Positions 18,682 through 27,204 of a stretch of 64,000 nucleotides of DNA are shown here, piece by piece. Each line of letters starts with the position of its first letter. Position 1 is the first letter of the stretch. The stretch lies in assembly GCA_003153575.1 (NCBI GenBank), contig PLZW01000023.1, positions 1 through 64,000 on the forward strand, read 5' to 3'. The DNA comes from Acidimicrobiaceae bacterium. GTDB taxonomy: Bacteria > Actinomycetota > Acidimicrobiia > Acidimicrobiales > RAAP-2. The notes beneath the pieces were generated by a model. The model made no database searches. It was not told where the DNA came from and worked only from the letters and a program-made list of their open reading frames with translations. A program made the position numbers and the translations under genes.

Positions 18682-19134
18682 TCACCCGCCTAGGCCCACG
18701 CTCTCCTGGACCCAGCGCGAGGCCAGCTGACGGGACACGCCCCAGCTCTTGGCCACCTCGCCGATCGACCGGCCCTCCTCGACCTCGATGGCCACCAGCA
18801 GCAGGCGCACCCGGTGCCGGGCCGCCTCGAACCCGCGGATGGCGTCGGTCATGGCCGACCGCCACGTGTCGGCATGGATCTCGGGGAGCACCCCGGTGAT
18901 CTCGTGGTCGACCCGGACCTCGTCGAGCAACGTACGACAGGTCGCCTCGTGCACATCCAGCTCCGAACGGAGGACCGACGTCACCCCGATGAGTTCCTCG
19001 ATGCCGTTCGCCGCCAACTCCTTGAGGGTGCTGACGGTCGGCACCGGACCCTGGTCGACGGTCACCGGACCGTGCCGCTCCTTCGGAACGCCCGCTGAGT
19101 GCAACTCATGGGGTACCTCCGACTGCTCCGCCAC
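18682..19134 (-). CDS. HTH DNA-binding protein
   Basis: A 150-aa protein. The C-terminal end contains a helix-turn-helix (SIGEVAKSWGVSRQLASRW, about 123-141), as in MerR/recombinase-type HTHs. The rest is helical (LKELAANGIEELIGV...), with acidic and hydrophobic heptad-like spacing that suggests dimerisation. GTG 19134 is the longest start and no ribosome site is visible, so the true start may be internal. It lies 60 nt downstream of the MurF-like/Alr fusion on the same strand, so it may be co-transcribed with the peptidoglycan operon or regulate it. Confidence 0.6.
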   Translation of the reverse strand: MAEQSEVPHELHSAGVPKERHGPVTVDQGPVPTVSTLKELAANGIEELIGVTSVLRSELDVHEATCRTLLDEVRVDHEITGVLPEIHADTWRSAMTDAIRGFEAARHRVRLLLVAIEVEEGRSIGEVAKSWGVSRQLASRWVQESVGLGG

Positions 19135-19194
19135 CCGTGGGTGGTCAAGATGCTCAGTTCAGACAGTAATCCCGCGGGCGGCCACGCGCCCGAT

Positions 19195-21738
19195 TCAGTT
19201 CACCCGGGGCACCCGGGCCAGGATCTCGGCGACCACCTCGTACGGCGAGGTGCCGAGCCAGTCGGCCACCTCGGTGGCCGGCACCGCGTCGCCTCCCTGG
19301 CGGCCGATCAGCACCACTTCGTCGCCCCGGCGCACGCCGTCCACGTCGGTCACGTCGATGGAGATCTGGTCCATCGACACCCGACCCACCACCGGGGCCC
19401 GACGGCCCCGCACGAGGACGTGGCGCCAGGTGGCCGGCGCCCGGCGCAGCCCGTCGGCGTAGCCGACCGGGACGGTGGCCACCCGGCTGGGTCGCGTCGT
19501 CGTCCAGGTGTGGCCATAGCCCACCGACTCCCCGCTACCGAGATCGAGCACTTGGGCCACCTGGGACTTCCAGGCCAGAGCGGGACGGAGGTCGTCCATC
19601 GCCACCTCGGGTCCCGGCGGGAGGCCGTAGACGGCGATCCCCGGACGCACCAGGTCGAAGGCCGCGTCGTCCCGGCACAGCACCCCGGCACTGTTGGCGG
19701 CGTGGACGATGTCCGGCCGGTGCCCGGTGGACTCCAGATCAGCTACCACCCGGCGGAAGGACTGCAGCTGCGCGTCGGTGACGGCCACCCCGGCGGCCGA
19801 CGGGTCCTCGGCGGAGGCGAAGTGGGTGAACAGGCCCGCCACCTCCAGTCCTTCGATGCCGCCCAGCTCGCGGACGAACTCCGCCGCCCGGTCGGCGGGC
19901 ACCCCCAGGCGGTGCATCCCCGTGTCGACCTTCACATGGACGGGCACCTGCCTGTCGAGGGCGCGTGCCGCCTGGGCGAACTCGTGGGCCGTGGCGAGGT
20001 CGAATACGGCCAGCGTCAGGTCGAGACCGGTTGCCTCGCGGGCCTGCCAGCCCGGGGTGTAGCCGAGGACCAGCACCGGGGCCCGGATGCCGGCGACCCG
20101 GAGGGCACGGGCCTCGGGCACACAGGCCACCCCCAGTCGGGTGGCACCGCTGCGCAGCGCGGTGTGGGCCACCTGGACGGCCCCGTGCCCGTAGGCGTCG
20201 GCCTTGAGCACGACCATCACCTCGGCGCCCGGTGCCCGTCCGGCCAGCCGGCGGATGTTGTGGGCCACCGCCGACAGGTCGATCTCCAACCACGTGGGCC
20301 GGTCGGGCTGGACGATACTGAGCGACTTCCAGGCCCGGTCCTGGCGGACCAGCAGCTCCTCGACGTCGACGCCCTCGGCCAGGAGCTGCTCGACCACCCG
20401 CTCCATCCTCGCCACCGCGCTCCCCTTGACCAGCACCACCGTGTCGGGACCGAGGCGGGGGACGACCGCGGCGGCGGCGTCCTCCGGCGTGAACGTGATG
20501 GCCACCCGGTCGGCGTCGAGGCCCGCCTTCGTGGCGGCGTCGGCGATCCAGGCCGCCGAGTTCCCTTGGGTCACCAACAGGTCGACCACCTCGGCCGCCC
20601 GCCGCCCGACGGCGCGGTGCAGCTCCTCGGCGGCCGCCCCGAGTTCGGCCATGTCGCCGAGCACCGCCACCCGCGACCCGGCCGGGAGTGCGGCCAGCGC
20701 GTCCAGGCCGGCGAGCACCGAGCGGGGCGCGGCGTTGTAGCTGTCGTCGAGCAGGAGGCTCCCGGCGCGGCCGGCCAGCGGCCGGAGCCGTCCGGGCAGG
20801 GCATCCACCCGGCCGACCGCCGCCACCGCGTCGGCCCGCCCGATGCCGAAGCGCTCGCCCACGGCCAGGGCGGCCAGGGCGGCGCCGGTGCTGTGGGCAC
20901 CGAGGAAGGGGACGACGACCCGTTCCTCCCACCCGTCGTGGTGGCAGGTGAAGGTCGTCCCCGACGCCGTCAGCGCCACCCCGTCCGCCCGGAACCCGGA
21001 CCCGGGTGCGTCCCCGAAGGTGACCGCGGGCGCGGGGCCGGCGGTGGCCATGGCGGCCACCCGGGGGTCGTCGGCGTTGAGCACGGCCAGTCCGTCGGCC
21101 GGGAGGCGGGCGACCAACGACGCCTTCTCGCGGGCGACCCCGTCGACGTCGCCGAGGGCCACCAGGTGGGCGGCGTCCACGGCCGTGACCACGCCCACCT
21201 CGGGCGGGGCCATGGCGCACATGGCGTCGATCTCGCCGAAGTGGCCCGTCGCCATCTCCACCACCGCCACCTGGTGCTCGGGACGGAGTCCGCCGAGCGC
21301 CACGGCCAGGCCGAAGCGACCGCTGAAGTTGCCCGGCGTGCGGAAGACCGTGAACCGGGTGGCGAGGACCTCGGCGATCAGCTCCTTGGTGCCCGTCTTG
21401 CCCACCGTCCCGGTCACCCCCACCACCCGCGGGGCCCAGGCCCGGACCACGTGGGCCCCGTAGCGCTCCATGGCCGCCACCGTGTCGTCGACCACCAGCG
21501 CGGGGCACCCGTCGGGCACACCCGAGGCGTCGTCGACCAGCACGGCCGCAGCCCCGTGCGCCCAGGCGTCGGCCACGAAGTCGTGGCCGTCACCCCGCTG
21601 GGTGCGCACGGCCACGAACAGGTCGCCCGTCTCCACCAGGCGCGAGTCGAAGCAGAACCGGACATAGCGGCCGGGGTGCGCGGGACCGCGCCGCTCGAGT
21701 TCGGGCACCGCGGCCACCAGGTCGTCGAGGCGGATCAT
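19195..21738 (-). CDS. MurF-like ligase fused to alanine racemase
   Basis: An 847-aa bifunctional protein for cell-wall precursor synthesis. Residues 1 to about 470 form a Mur ligase: ATP loop GVTGTVGKTGT (Lys114), LLDDSYNAAPRS (about 329-340) and AVLGDMAELG. Residues about 480-847 form a complete PLP alanine racemase: Lys512 in VVLKADAYGHG, a SVGYGHTW region and RVSMDQISID. The ligase half differs from normal MurF: the substrate-contact stretch is TPGNFSGRFGL where the neighbouring MurF has ASYNNELGV. The racemase could supply D-Ala directly to the upstream Ddl-like protein. It starts at ATG 21738, 15 nt after that gene. MurF-Alr fusions are known in Bacteroidetes; here a second MurF is also present. 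Confidence 0.88.
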   Translation of the reverse strand: MIRLDDLVAAVPELERRGPAHPGRYVRFCFDSRLVETGDLFVAVRTQRGDGHDFVADAWAHGAAAVLVDDASGVPDGCPALVVDDTVAAMERYGAHVVRAWAPRVVGVTGTVGKTGTKELIAEVLATRFTVFRTPGNFSGRFGLAVALGGLRPEHQVAVVEMATGHFGEIDAMCAMAPPEVGVVTAVDAAHLVALGDVDGVAREKASLVARLPADGLAVLNADDPRVAAMATAGPAPAVTFGDAPGSGFRADGVALTASGTTFTCHHDGWEERVVVPFLGAHSTGAALAALAVGERFGIGRADAVAAVGRVDALPGRLRPLAGRAGSLLLDDSYNAAPRSVLAGLDALAALPAGSRVAVLGDMAELGAAAEELHRAVGRRAAEVVDLLVTQGNSAAWIADAATKAGLDADRVAITFTPEDAAAAVVPRLGPDTVVLVKGSAVARMERVVEQLLAEGVDVEELLVRQDRAWKSLSIVQPDRPTWLEIDLSAVAHNIRRLAGRAPGAEVMVVLKADAYGHGAVQVAHTALRSGATRLGVACVPEARALRVAGIRAPVLVLGYTPGWQAREATGLDLTLAVFDLATAHEFAQAARALDRQVPVHVKVDTGMHRLGVPADRAAEFVRELGGIEGLEVAGLFTHFASAEDPSAAGVAVTDAQLQSFRRVVADLESTGHRPDIVHAANSAGVLCRDDAAFDLVRPGIAVYGLPPGPEVAMDDLRPALAWKSQVAQVLDLGSGESVGYGHTWTTTRPSRVATVPVGYADGLRRAPATWRHVLVRGRRAPVVGRVSMDQISIDVTDVDGVRRGDEVVLIGRQGGDAVPATEVADWLGTSPYEVVAEILARVPRVN

Positions 21739-21753
21739 CGGAGCACAGGTCCC

Positions 21754-24231
21754 TCAGCCGGCCCGGGGTGCCCGGCGGGCACCGGCCAGGCGCTCGGACC
21801 GCTCGATCCCGGCCTCCACGATGCGGTCGAGCACGGCCCAGGGCGGCGCCGAGTCCTTGTCGGCCAGCCACTGCGAGTAGAACACGGTGGCCTCGGTCAG
21901 CCCACACAGCGAGTTGATCTCGAGCAGGTAGACCACGTCGTCCACCCGGTCCCAGAAGGCGTCGAGGCGCGCGTAGCCCTCGATGTCGAAGGCGCGGGCC
22001 AGCTGCTCGACACGCCGGCGCACGCTGTCAGCCACCTCGTCCGCCACGAACAGGTCGAGGGCCAGGTTGGTGCCCACCCCGCTCTGGAACTTCTGCTGGA
22101 GGGTCAGCTCGTCGGCGGTCACCGTCACGCTGGGCACGGCGGCCACCAGGCCGCGGCCCCGACGGTCGAGCACGGCCACCGTCAGTTCGATGAACTGCTT
22201 GGCGGCAAACCACGGTCGGAGCGTCCCGAGATTGAGGTCGCCCGGCGGGAGCTCGATCGTCGCCGGGTCGACGAAGGCGCGCTCGATCAACCACCGCTTG
22301 GGGGCGGGCACGGGCATGGCGACGGTCGGGGCCCGCCCACGTAGGTCGGACCGCGCCTCGTCCGTGGCGAACTCAGGCGCCTCGGCCACGATGGCGGTGA
22401 AGAACCGCTCCATCACTTCGGGTCGCCTGAGCAACTTCACGCCGGTCGAGCACCCGTCTGTCGCCGGCTTGCACACCAGCACCCGGGCCGACAGTTCGTC
22501 GCACAGCGCGCCATAGCGGGCCGCCGCGCCACCAGGGCCGGCCATCCCGTCCAACCAGGTCCCGAGCTCGAAGATGTCGACCTCGCGCTGGGCCGGAGCC
22601 CCCACGCCGGGCAACGCCAGGGCTCGCACCCGGGCCGCGGTGGCCGCCTTGTCACCGGCCAGGTCGGCCGCCCGCGGCCCCGAACCGTTGTAGGGGACGC
22701 CGCGGCGCTCCAGGGCCAACTGCAACCGCCCGTCCTCGCCGGGACCGCCGTGGAGGGCCAGGAACACGAAGTCGGTACCGTCGGCCACCGCGTCGAACGC
22801 CACCGTGGGGCCGACCCGCAGCGCCGCTCCGGCCGCTCCGGCACCCATGGCGAAGTCGGCCCGCACGGTGGCTCCGACCGCCTCGATGGTGGCCCGACGC
22901 ACCGGGTCGCCGACCAGGGACTGGATCTCCTCGACGTCGTGGTGGAGCACGTAGAACAGCCCGATCTCGGTGTACCGGCTCTGCAGGTCCATCAGGAAGA
23001 AGCGGACGTCGCTGCCCGAGGCCAGGAGCGAGAGACCGACGAAGCACCCGCTCTGCCGGCTCACCTGGCGCTCGCTGGTCGGCCCCCCGAGCACCACGTG
23101 GATGCGGCGGGCGCCATCCGACGAGGCCACCGCGTCCTCGGCGGTGACGTCGGAGGTGCCCAGTGCGGCGCGTAGGAGGCCCATGATCAGCCGCCGGTGG
23201 TCGATGCCGACCATCGCCGCCTGCTGGAAGACGAAGCTGGAGAAGCCCATCCCGCCGATGCCGTTCACATCGGTGACCACGACGGTCCCGTCCTCGGTTC
23301 GGAAGCCGTCGATGCGGGCCATGTGCCGGAGGCCGAGCACGCCGAACGCTTCGGCGGCCCGGCGACGGATCCCGTGCAGGACGTCGTGGTCCACCCGCAT
23401 CGGCGTGTGGTGGATCACGCCCGAGCCGTGCAGGTACTTCTCCTCGGTGCCGTAGACCAGGCTGGCCGGCGGCTTCTCGACCTCGGTCGGGGCGAGGGCC
23501 GTCGGCACCCGGCCGGGCCCGTCCAGCACCACCACCGAGAACTCGGTGCCCCTGAGGAACTCCTCGACGAGGACGGCCCCGCCGGTGGCGGCAAAGGCGG
23601 CGTCGACGGCGTCGGCGAGCGCCCGCTCCTCGACCGGCACCACGTCGACCCCGAAGGACGATCCGCCGGCAAGGGGTTTGACGGCCACCAGGGGGTCCGC
23701 CGCGCCGTCCCGCGTCCCGAGGACCGGGGCCAGCGCGGCCAGTGCGGCCAGGACCCCGGCCCGGTCGGCGTCCCACTCCTGGCGGGTCACCGAACGGTGG
23801 GCCGGCACCGGGAACCCGGCGGCAGCCAAGGTCGCGTAGCAGGCCTCCTTGTCGAGCGTGCGCTCGAGAGCGTCGGGCTCGCTGAACACATAGGGGATGC
23901 CCCACGCCTCCAGCCGGCGCTGCAGCGCGCCGTCCTCGCCGAATTCGCCGTGGATCAGGGGCACCGCCACGTCGTGAATCCGGGCCAGTTCGGCCACCTC
24001 GTCCCAGTCGAGCCCGAGGTCGAGCGCGCTCAGCTGCGTCTCGAAGTCGGCACAGGTGTTGGCGTAGTAGTACACCGGCGGCATCCGGTAGGGCCGTAGC
24101 TCCCGGTCGACGAAGACGACGGTCAGCTCCGCCGTGGGGTCGGCCTGGAGGTAGGTGACCCACGGCTTGATGGACCCCGCGCTGACGTCGCGCTCCTCGC
24201 TCGGGCCGCCGAAGAAGAGGAGGACCTTCAC
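21754..24231 (-). CDS. Tandem double D-Ala-D-Ala-ligase-like (ATP-grasp) protein
   Basis: An 825-aa chain containing two complete Ddl-like modules. Module 1 (1 to about 370) has GGPSEERDVS (8-17), HGEFGEDGALQ (94-104), VAVKPLAGGSSFG (182-194), ARIDGF (305-310) and the Mg-site DVNGIGGMG (321-329). Module 2 (about 376-815) has GGPTSERQVS (382-391), HGGPGEDGRLQ (494-504), VCKPATDGCSTG (586-597), ARLDAF and LEINSLCGLT. Both keep the family's catalytic Glu, the ATP-grasp Lys and the metal ligands, so both may be active. They diverge strongly from each other, which argues for different substrates or a regulatory half. GTG 24231 overlaps the MurF stop (GTGA). Which dipeptide or depsipeptide it makes is unknown. 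Confidence 0.85.
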   Translation of the reverse strand: MKVLLFFGGPSEERDVSAGSIKPWVTYLQADPTAELTVVFVDRELRPYRMPPVYYYANTCADFETQLSALDLGLDWDEVAELARIHDVAVPLIHGEFGEDGALQRRLEAWGIPYVFSEPDALERTLDKEACYATLAAAGFPVPAHRSVTRQEWDADRAGVLAALAALAPVLGTRDGAADPLVAVKPLAGGSSFGVDVVPVEERALADAVDAAFAATGGAVLVEEFLRGTEFSVVVLDGPGRVPTALAPTEVEKPPASLVYGTEEKYLHGSGVIHHTPMRVDHDVLHGIRRRAAEAFGVLGLRHMARIDGFRTEDGTVVVTDVNGIGGMGFSSFVFQQAAMVGIDHRRLIMGLLRAALGTSDVTAEDAVASSDGARRIHVVLGGPTSERQVSRQSGCFVGLSLLASGSDVRFFLMDLQSRYTEIGLFYVLHHDVEEIQSLVGDPVRRATIEAVGATVRADFAMGAGAAGAALRVGPTVAFDAVADGTDFVFLALHGGPGEDGRLQLALERRGVPYNGSGPRAADLAGDKAATAARVRALALPGVGAPAQREVDIFELGTWLDGMAGPGGAAARYGALCDELSARVLVCKPATDGCSTGVKLLRRPEVMERFFTAIVAEAPEFATDEARSDLRGRAPTVAMPVPAPKRWLIERAFVDPATIELPPGDLNLGTLRPWFAAKQFIELTVAVLDRRGRGLVAAVPSVTVTADELTLQQKFQSGVGTNLALDLFVADEVADSVRRRVEQLARAFDIEGYARLDAFWDRVDDVVYLLEINSLCGLTEATVFYSQWLADKDSAPPWAVLDRIVEAGIERSERLAGARRAPRAG

Positions 24232-25541
24232 CGGACGCCCACCCCGTCGCGCAGGCGCTGCGCCATCCGGTCCAGGCCGACCGCGCGGCTGGCCTTCAGC
24301 AGGACCACGCTGTCCGGAGCGAGCCCCTCGACCAGCGCCAGCGCCTCGTCCTGCCCGTCGACCGCGGTGCCGCCGTAGGGAGCGCCGTCCACGGCCACCA
24401 CTTCGATGCCGAGCACGCCGGCCAGCTCGCCCATGCGCCGGTGGGCCTCGCCGCTCCCCTCCCCCAGCTCGGCCATCTCACCGAGGACGGCCACCCGTCG
24501 AGGGGCGTCGACCAGGGCCAGGTTGCGCAGGGCCGCCTCCACCGACGCCGGGTTGGCGTTGTAGGAGTCGTTCAGGACCCGCAGTCCCGAAGGCGTCCGC
24601 CAGAACTCGGCCCGCAGCTCGCTCCCCTCGGCCGACGCCACGCCGGCCAGGACCAGTTCGAGGTCCACCCCGGCGCAGACGGCGGCGGCCACGGCGGCGG
24701 CGGCGTTGGTCGCCTGGTGGTCCCCCCGCACCGACAGCACGATCTCGCCGGTCCCCCAGGGCGAGTCGATCCGGACCGTCGGGCGCAGCCCCTCGTCGCG
24801 CCCGGTGACGGAGCCCCTCACGTCGCCCGACGCCGAGCCGAACGTCACCACGTTCGCCTCCGTACGCCTGCGAACGTCGGGGCCGCACTCCACGTCGTTC
24901 AGGATGGCATAGCCGTCCCGCCGGAGCCCCTCGATGAGCGATCCCTTCTCGAGGGCGATCCCCTCGGTACCTCCCAGGTGGGCGGCGTGGGCCGAGCCGA
25001 CCGAGGTGATGACCCCGATCGAGGGCCGGACGAGGTCACGCAAGCGGGCGATGTCCCCCGGGTGCCGGGCGCCCATCTCCACGACCACCGCCTCGACGCC
25101 GTCCGGGGCGCCGAGCAGGGTGAGCGGAACGCCCAGTTCGTTGTTGTAGGAGGCCCGATTGGCGTGGGTGCGCAGGCCGGCAGCCAGCCCGCCGCCCAGC
25201 AGGTCCTTGACGGTGGTCTTGCCCACCGAGCCCGTGATCCCCACCACCAGGTCGCACATGTGCGCCCTGGCGTGCACGCCGAGATCCCACAGGGCGCCCC
25301 CGGTGTCGGCCACCACCACGGCGGAGGCACCTACCGGCGCACGGACCGTGAGGTAGGCGGGCGCCCCGGCGGCCAGGGCCGCGCCCACGAAGTCGTGGCC
25401 GTCGCGCACGGCGACCACGGGGACGAACAGTTGACCACCGACCACCTCTCGCGAGTCTGTCGAGGCGCCGTCCACGGTCACGTCCGGTCCATGCAGCTCC
25501 CCACCGGTGGCGGTCGCTATGTCCCGTGCGGTCAGTCTCAC
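24228..25541 (-). CDS. murF: UDP-MurNAc-tripeptide:D-alanyl-D-alanine ligase
   Basis: A standard-length MurF (437 aa) that adds the D-Ala-D-Ala dipeptide to UDP-MurNAc-tripeptide in the cytoplasm. The N-terminal domain has DSREVVGGQLFVP. The central ATPase has GITGSVGKTTVKD, the canonical ASYNNELGVPLTLLG substrate loop and VVVEMGARHPGDI. The C-terminal domain has VLNDSYNANPAS and VAVLGEMAELGE. GTG 25541 has GAGG 8 nt upstream. First gene of a tightly coupled operon with the double Ddl-like gene and the MurF-like/Alr fusion. All canonical motifs are intact, so this is the likelier housekeeping MurF of the two. Confidence 0.9.
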   Translation of the reverse strand: MRLTARDIATATGGELHGPDVTVDGASTDSREVVGGQLFVPVVAVRDGHDFVGAALAAGAPAYLTVRAPVGASAVVVADTGGALWDLGVHARAHMCDLVVGITGSVGKTTVKDLLGGGLAAGLRTHANRASYNNELGVPLTLLGAPDGVEAVVVEMGARHPGDIARLRDLVRPSIGVITSVGSAHAAHLGGTEGIALEKGSLIEGLRRDGYAILNDVECGPDVRRRTEANVVTFGSASGDVRGSVTGRDEGLRPTVRIDSPWGTGEIVLSVRGDHQATNAAAAVAAAVCAGVDLELVLAGVASAEGSELRAEFWRTPSGLRVLNDSYNANPASVEAALRNLALVDAPRRVAVLGEMAELGEGSGEAHRRMGELAGVLGIEVVAVDGAPYGGTAVDGQDEALALVEGLAPDSVVLLKASRAVGLDRMAQRLRDGVGVR

Positions 25542-25799
25542 CCGTCAACCTCGGGCGGGCACCGGTTCGTGGAGGGCGCCATGGTGGGGTGCGGGTCCGG
25601 ACTCATCGAAGGGGGTGTCACGACCGCCTGCCCCGAGGCGCAGGTGGCGTCGGGATCCACCGACATGGCGAGCGGGTGACGATCGACCGATCCTATCCGG
25701 CGGGCCCTCGCCGGCATCGCGTGGGAGGGCGCGGGCCATCCCGTGTCCTGGCCGTCGCCGCGACCGTCCCCGACGCCGCCGGGGACGGTCGCGGCCGGT
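25542..25799. other. Intergenic gap between murF and the cobalamin-controlled gene
   Basis: A 258-nt gap that must hold the promoter of the MurF operon and the terminator of the upstream gene. The terminator hairpin is listed separately. No clear promoter box was recognised. Confidence 0.5.
25758..25794 (-). terminator. 14-bp perfect-stem hairpin downstream of the 25800 gene
   Basis: Bases 25758-25771 pair perfectly with 25781-25794 around a 9-nt loop. The hairpin starts 6 nt past the stop codon of the secreted protein gene. There is no U tract on the minus strand, as is common for GC-rich actinobacterial terminators. Confidence 0.75.
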
Positions 25800-27143
25800 T
25801 CAGCCCTGGTAGGTGAACCGGTCGACGGCGGATACGGGGCTGGTGCCGGCCGGGGTCGTCACCCGCACGTTCACAGGGCCCGACACTCCGGCGGGGGCCA
25901 CCGCGGTGATCGACGTGGACGAGTTGATGGTGTAGCTGGTGGCGGCCTGGGTACCGAACCTGACTGAGCCCGCCTCCACCAGGCCGCTGCCTGTCAGACG
26001 GACCGAGGTGCCGCCGGCCACCGGGCCGAAGTTCGGGCCCACGTGGGCGACGACCGGGGTGCCGAGGTCGTAGGCCACGGTCACACCGGCCAGGGCCGGG
26101 GTCGCCTGGTAGGTGGCCAGCAGGTCGGCGCCGCTGATGCCGGGGAAGGCGATCCCCCCGGAGTCCGGGCCCGACGTGATCTGAAAGGACAGCAGCGTGG
26201 CGACCGGATCGGTCGAGCCCTTGGTGAACTTGGCCGACGAGGGCGACGCGCCGAGGGCCAGCAGGGCCTGGAGGACCAGTGCCGTCGAGTCCGGGTCGGT
26301 CGAGCCGGGAGCCGCGGCCGAGTTCGGCTCGTAGCCCCACCCGGCGTCGGCGTCCTGGGCCCGGGTGAGGAACTTGAGGGCCGACGCGGCCGCCGGAGGG
26401 CTGAGCGCGTGCTGGGCCTCCAGTCCCTGAACGGCCAGGGCGGTGGAGTTGGTGTCGGGGCCGGCGAAGTTGACCGGCTTGCCCGAGCACGGATTGGAGG
26501 AGGTGATGTAACTGGTCCACCCGCTGAACGGGCACTGCTGGCCCGTCAGCCACGCCACGGCCGAGGTCACCGACGATCCGGAGGACACCCCAGCGGCGGC
26601 CAGGGCGGCCAGGGACAGACCCTGCCGATAGGCCCCGTCGAATATCGGGTCCTGGGACCCGAACAGCCCGGCGTCGACCCCGGTGGTCCGCTCGGTGGCC
26701 AGGAGGCGGGCCACCAGGTCGGACCCACCGAACGAGTTGGGTGACACGCCCATGGCATGGGCGTCCAGGATCAGCACGGCAAGCTGGCCCGGGCCGTCGG
26801 CCGACGAGACGGTCACGTAGGCGTCGACATGGCCCTCGAGGTACACCAGGGCGGCGAGAGCCTTGGTGTGGTGCACCCCGGCGGCGGCCAGGGCGAACAC
26901 TGCGTTGGCCGTGGCGGCGAGGTCGGCCGTGCCCGGCGTGGTGGTCGAGGCGATGTAGCCGGCCGGTGTGATGAGGGCGGCCAGCCAGTGGGCAGCCGCA
27001 TCGGCCGCGGCCGTCTGCGGGAGCGACGGTGGCGAGGTGGCGGCGGAGGCCGGGACCGGCGAGGCGAGGACGCCGAGTCCGAGCGTGAGGGCGAGTGCCC
27101 CGGAGGCGACGAGGCGCCGGATGGTCAAACGGTTGGTGGTCAT
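25800..27143 (-). CDS. Secreted alpha/alpha-barrel (squalene-cyclase/transcobalamin-like) + TIG protein
   Basis: A 447-aa exported protein. The signal peptide is clear (LVASGALALTLGLGVLASPVPASAA). Residues about 40-345 have repeated helical units of the prenyltransferase/squalene-oxidase type, with repeated Asp/Ser/Thr-Ala-Leu-x-x-Q-(A/G)L segments (DTNSTALAVQGLE, DPDSTALVLQALL). The same alpha6/alpha6 fold occurs in transcobalamin and intrinsic factor. Residues about 365-447 form an IPT/TIG domain (HVGPNFGPVAGGTSVRLTG). There is no LPXTG or lipobox. ATG 27143 has a GAGAGGAAG ribosome site. The cobalamin riboswitch directly upstream suggests a role in binding or capturing corrinoids; that role is inference. 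Confidence 0.82.
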   Translation of the reverse strand: MTTNRLTIRRLVASGALALTLGLGVLASPVPASAATSPPSLPQTAAADAAAHWLAALITPAGYIASTTTPGTADLAATANAVFALAAAGVHHTKALAALVYLEGHVDAYVTVSSADGPGQLAVLILDAHAMGVSPNSFGGSDLVARLLATERTTGVDAGLFGSQDPIFDGAYRQGLSLAALAAAGVSSGSSVTSAVAWLTGQQCPFSGWTSYITSSNPCSGKPVNFAGPDTNSTALAVQGLEAQHALSPPAAASALKFLTRAQDADAGWGYEPNSAAAPGSTDPDSTALVLQALLALGASPSSAKFTKGSTDPVATLLSFQITSGPDSGGIAFPGISGADLLATYQATPALAGVTVAYDLGTPVVAHVGPNFGPVAGGTSVRLTGSGLVEAGSVRFGTQAATSYTINSSTSITAVAPAGVSGPVNVRVTTPAGTSPVSAVDRFTYQG

Positions 27144-27154
27144 GTGGACTTCCT

Positions 27155-27173
27155 CTCCGGTGAACACCCGGAG
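27155..27173 (-). promoter_or_regulatory. Hairpin overlapping the ribosome site: probable riboswitch expression platform
   Basis: On the RNA strand CTCCGG pairs with CCGGAG around a 7-nt loop. The right arm runs into the GAGAGGAAG ribosome site before ATG 27143. A second hairpin, GGGACTC/GAGTCCC, lies at 27189-27211. Together they look like a translation on/off switch below the cobalamin aptamer. Confidence 0.55.
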
Positions 27174-27204
27174 GACCAGTGACCGAACGGGACTCTGACC
27201 ATCC

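Noticed and set aside
19099-22344. 1081-aa plus-strand frame
   Set aside because: Antisense to the MurF-like/Alr and double Ddl-like genes; His/Gly/Arg-rich nonsense.
21754-24231. Fused product of two adjacent ddl genes caused by a missing stop
   Set aside because: The reading frame is continuous with a short linker and no internal start with a ribosome site; nothing suggests an error, though fresh sequence would settle it.
19195-25541. VanA-type glycopeptide-resistance operon
   Set aside because: No VanH dehydrogenase, VanX dipeptidase or VanRS regulator is visible; only the ligase theme is shared.
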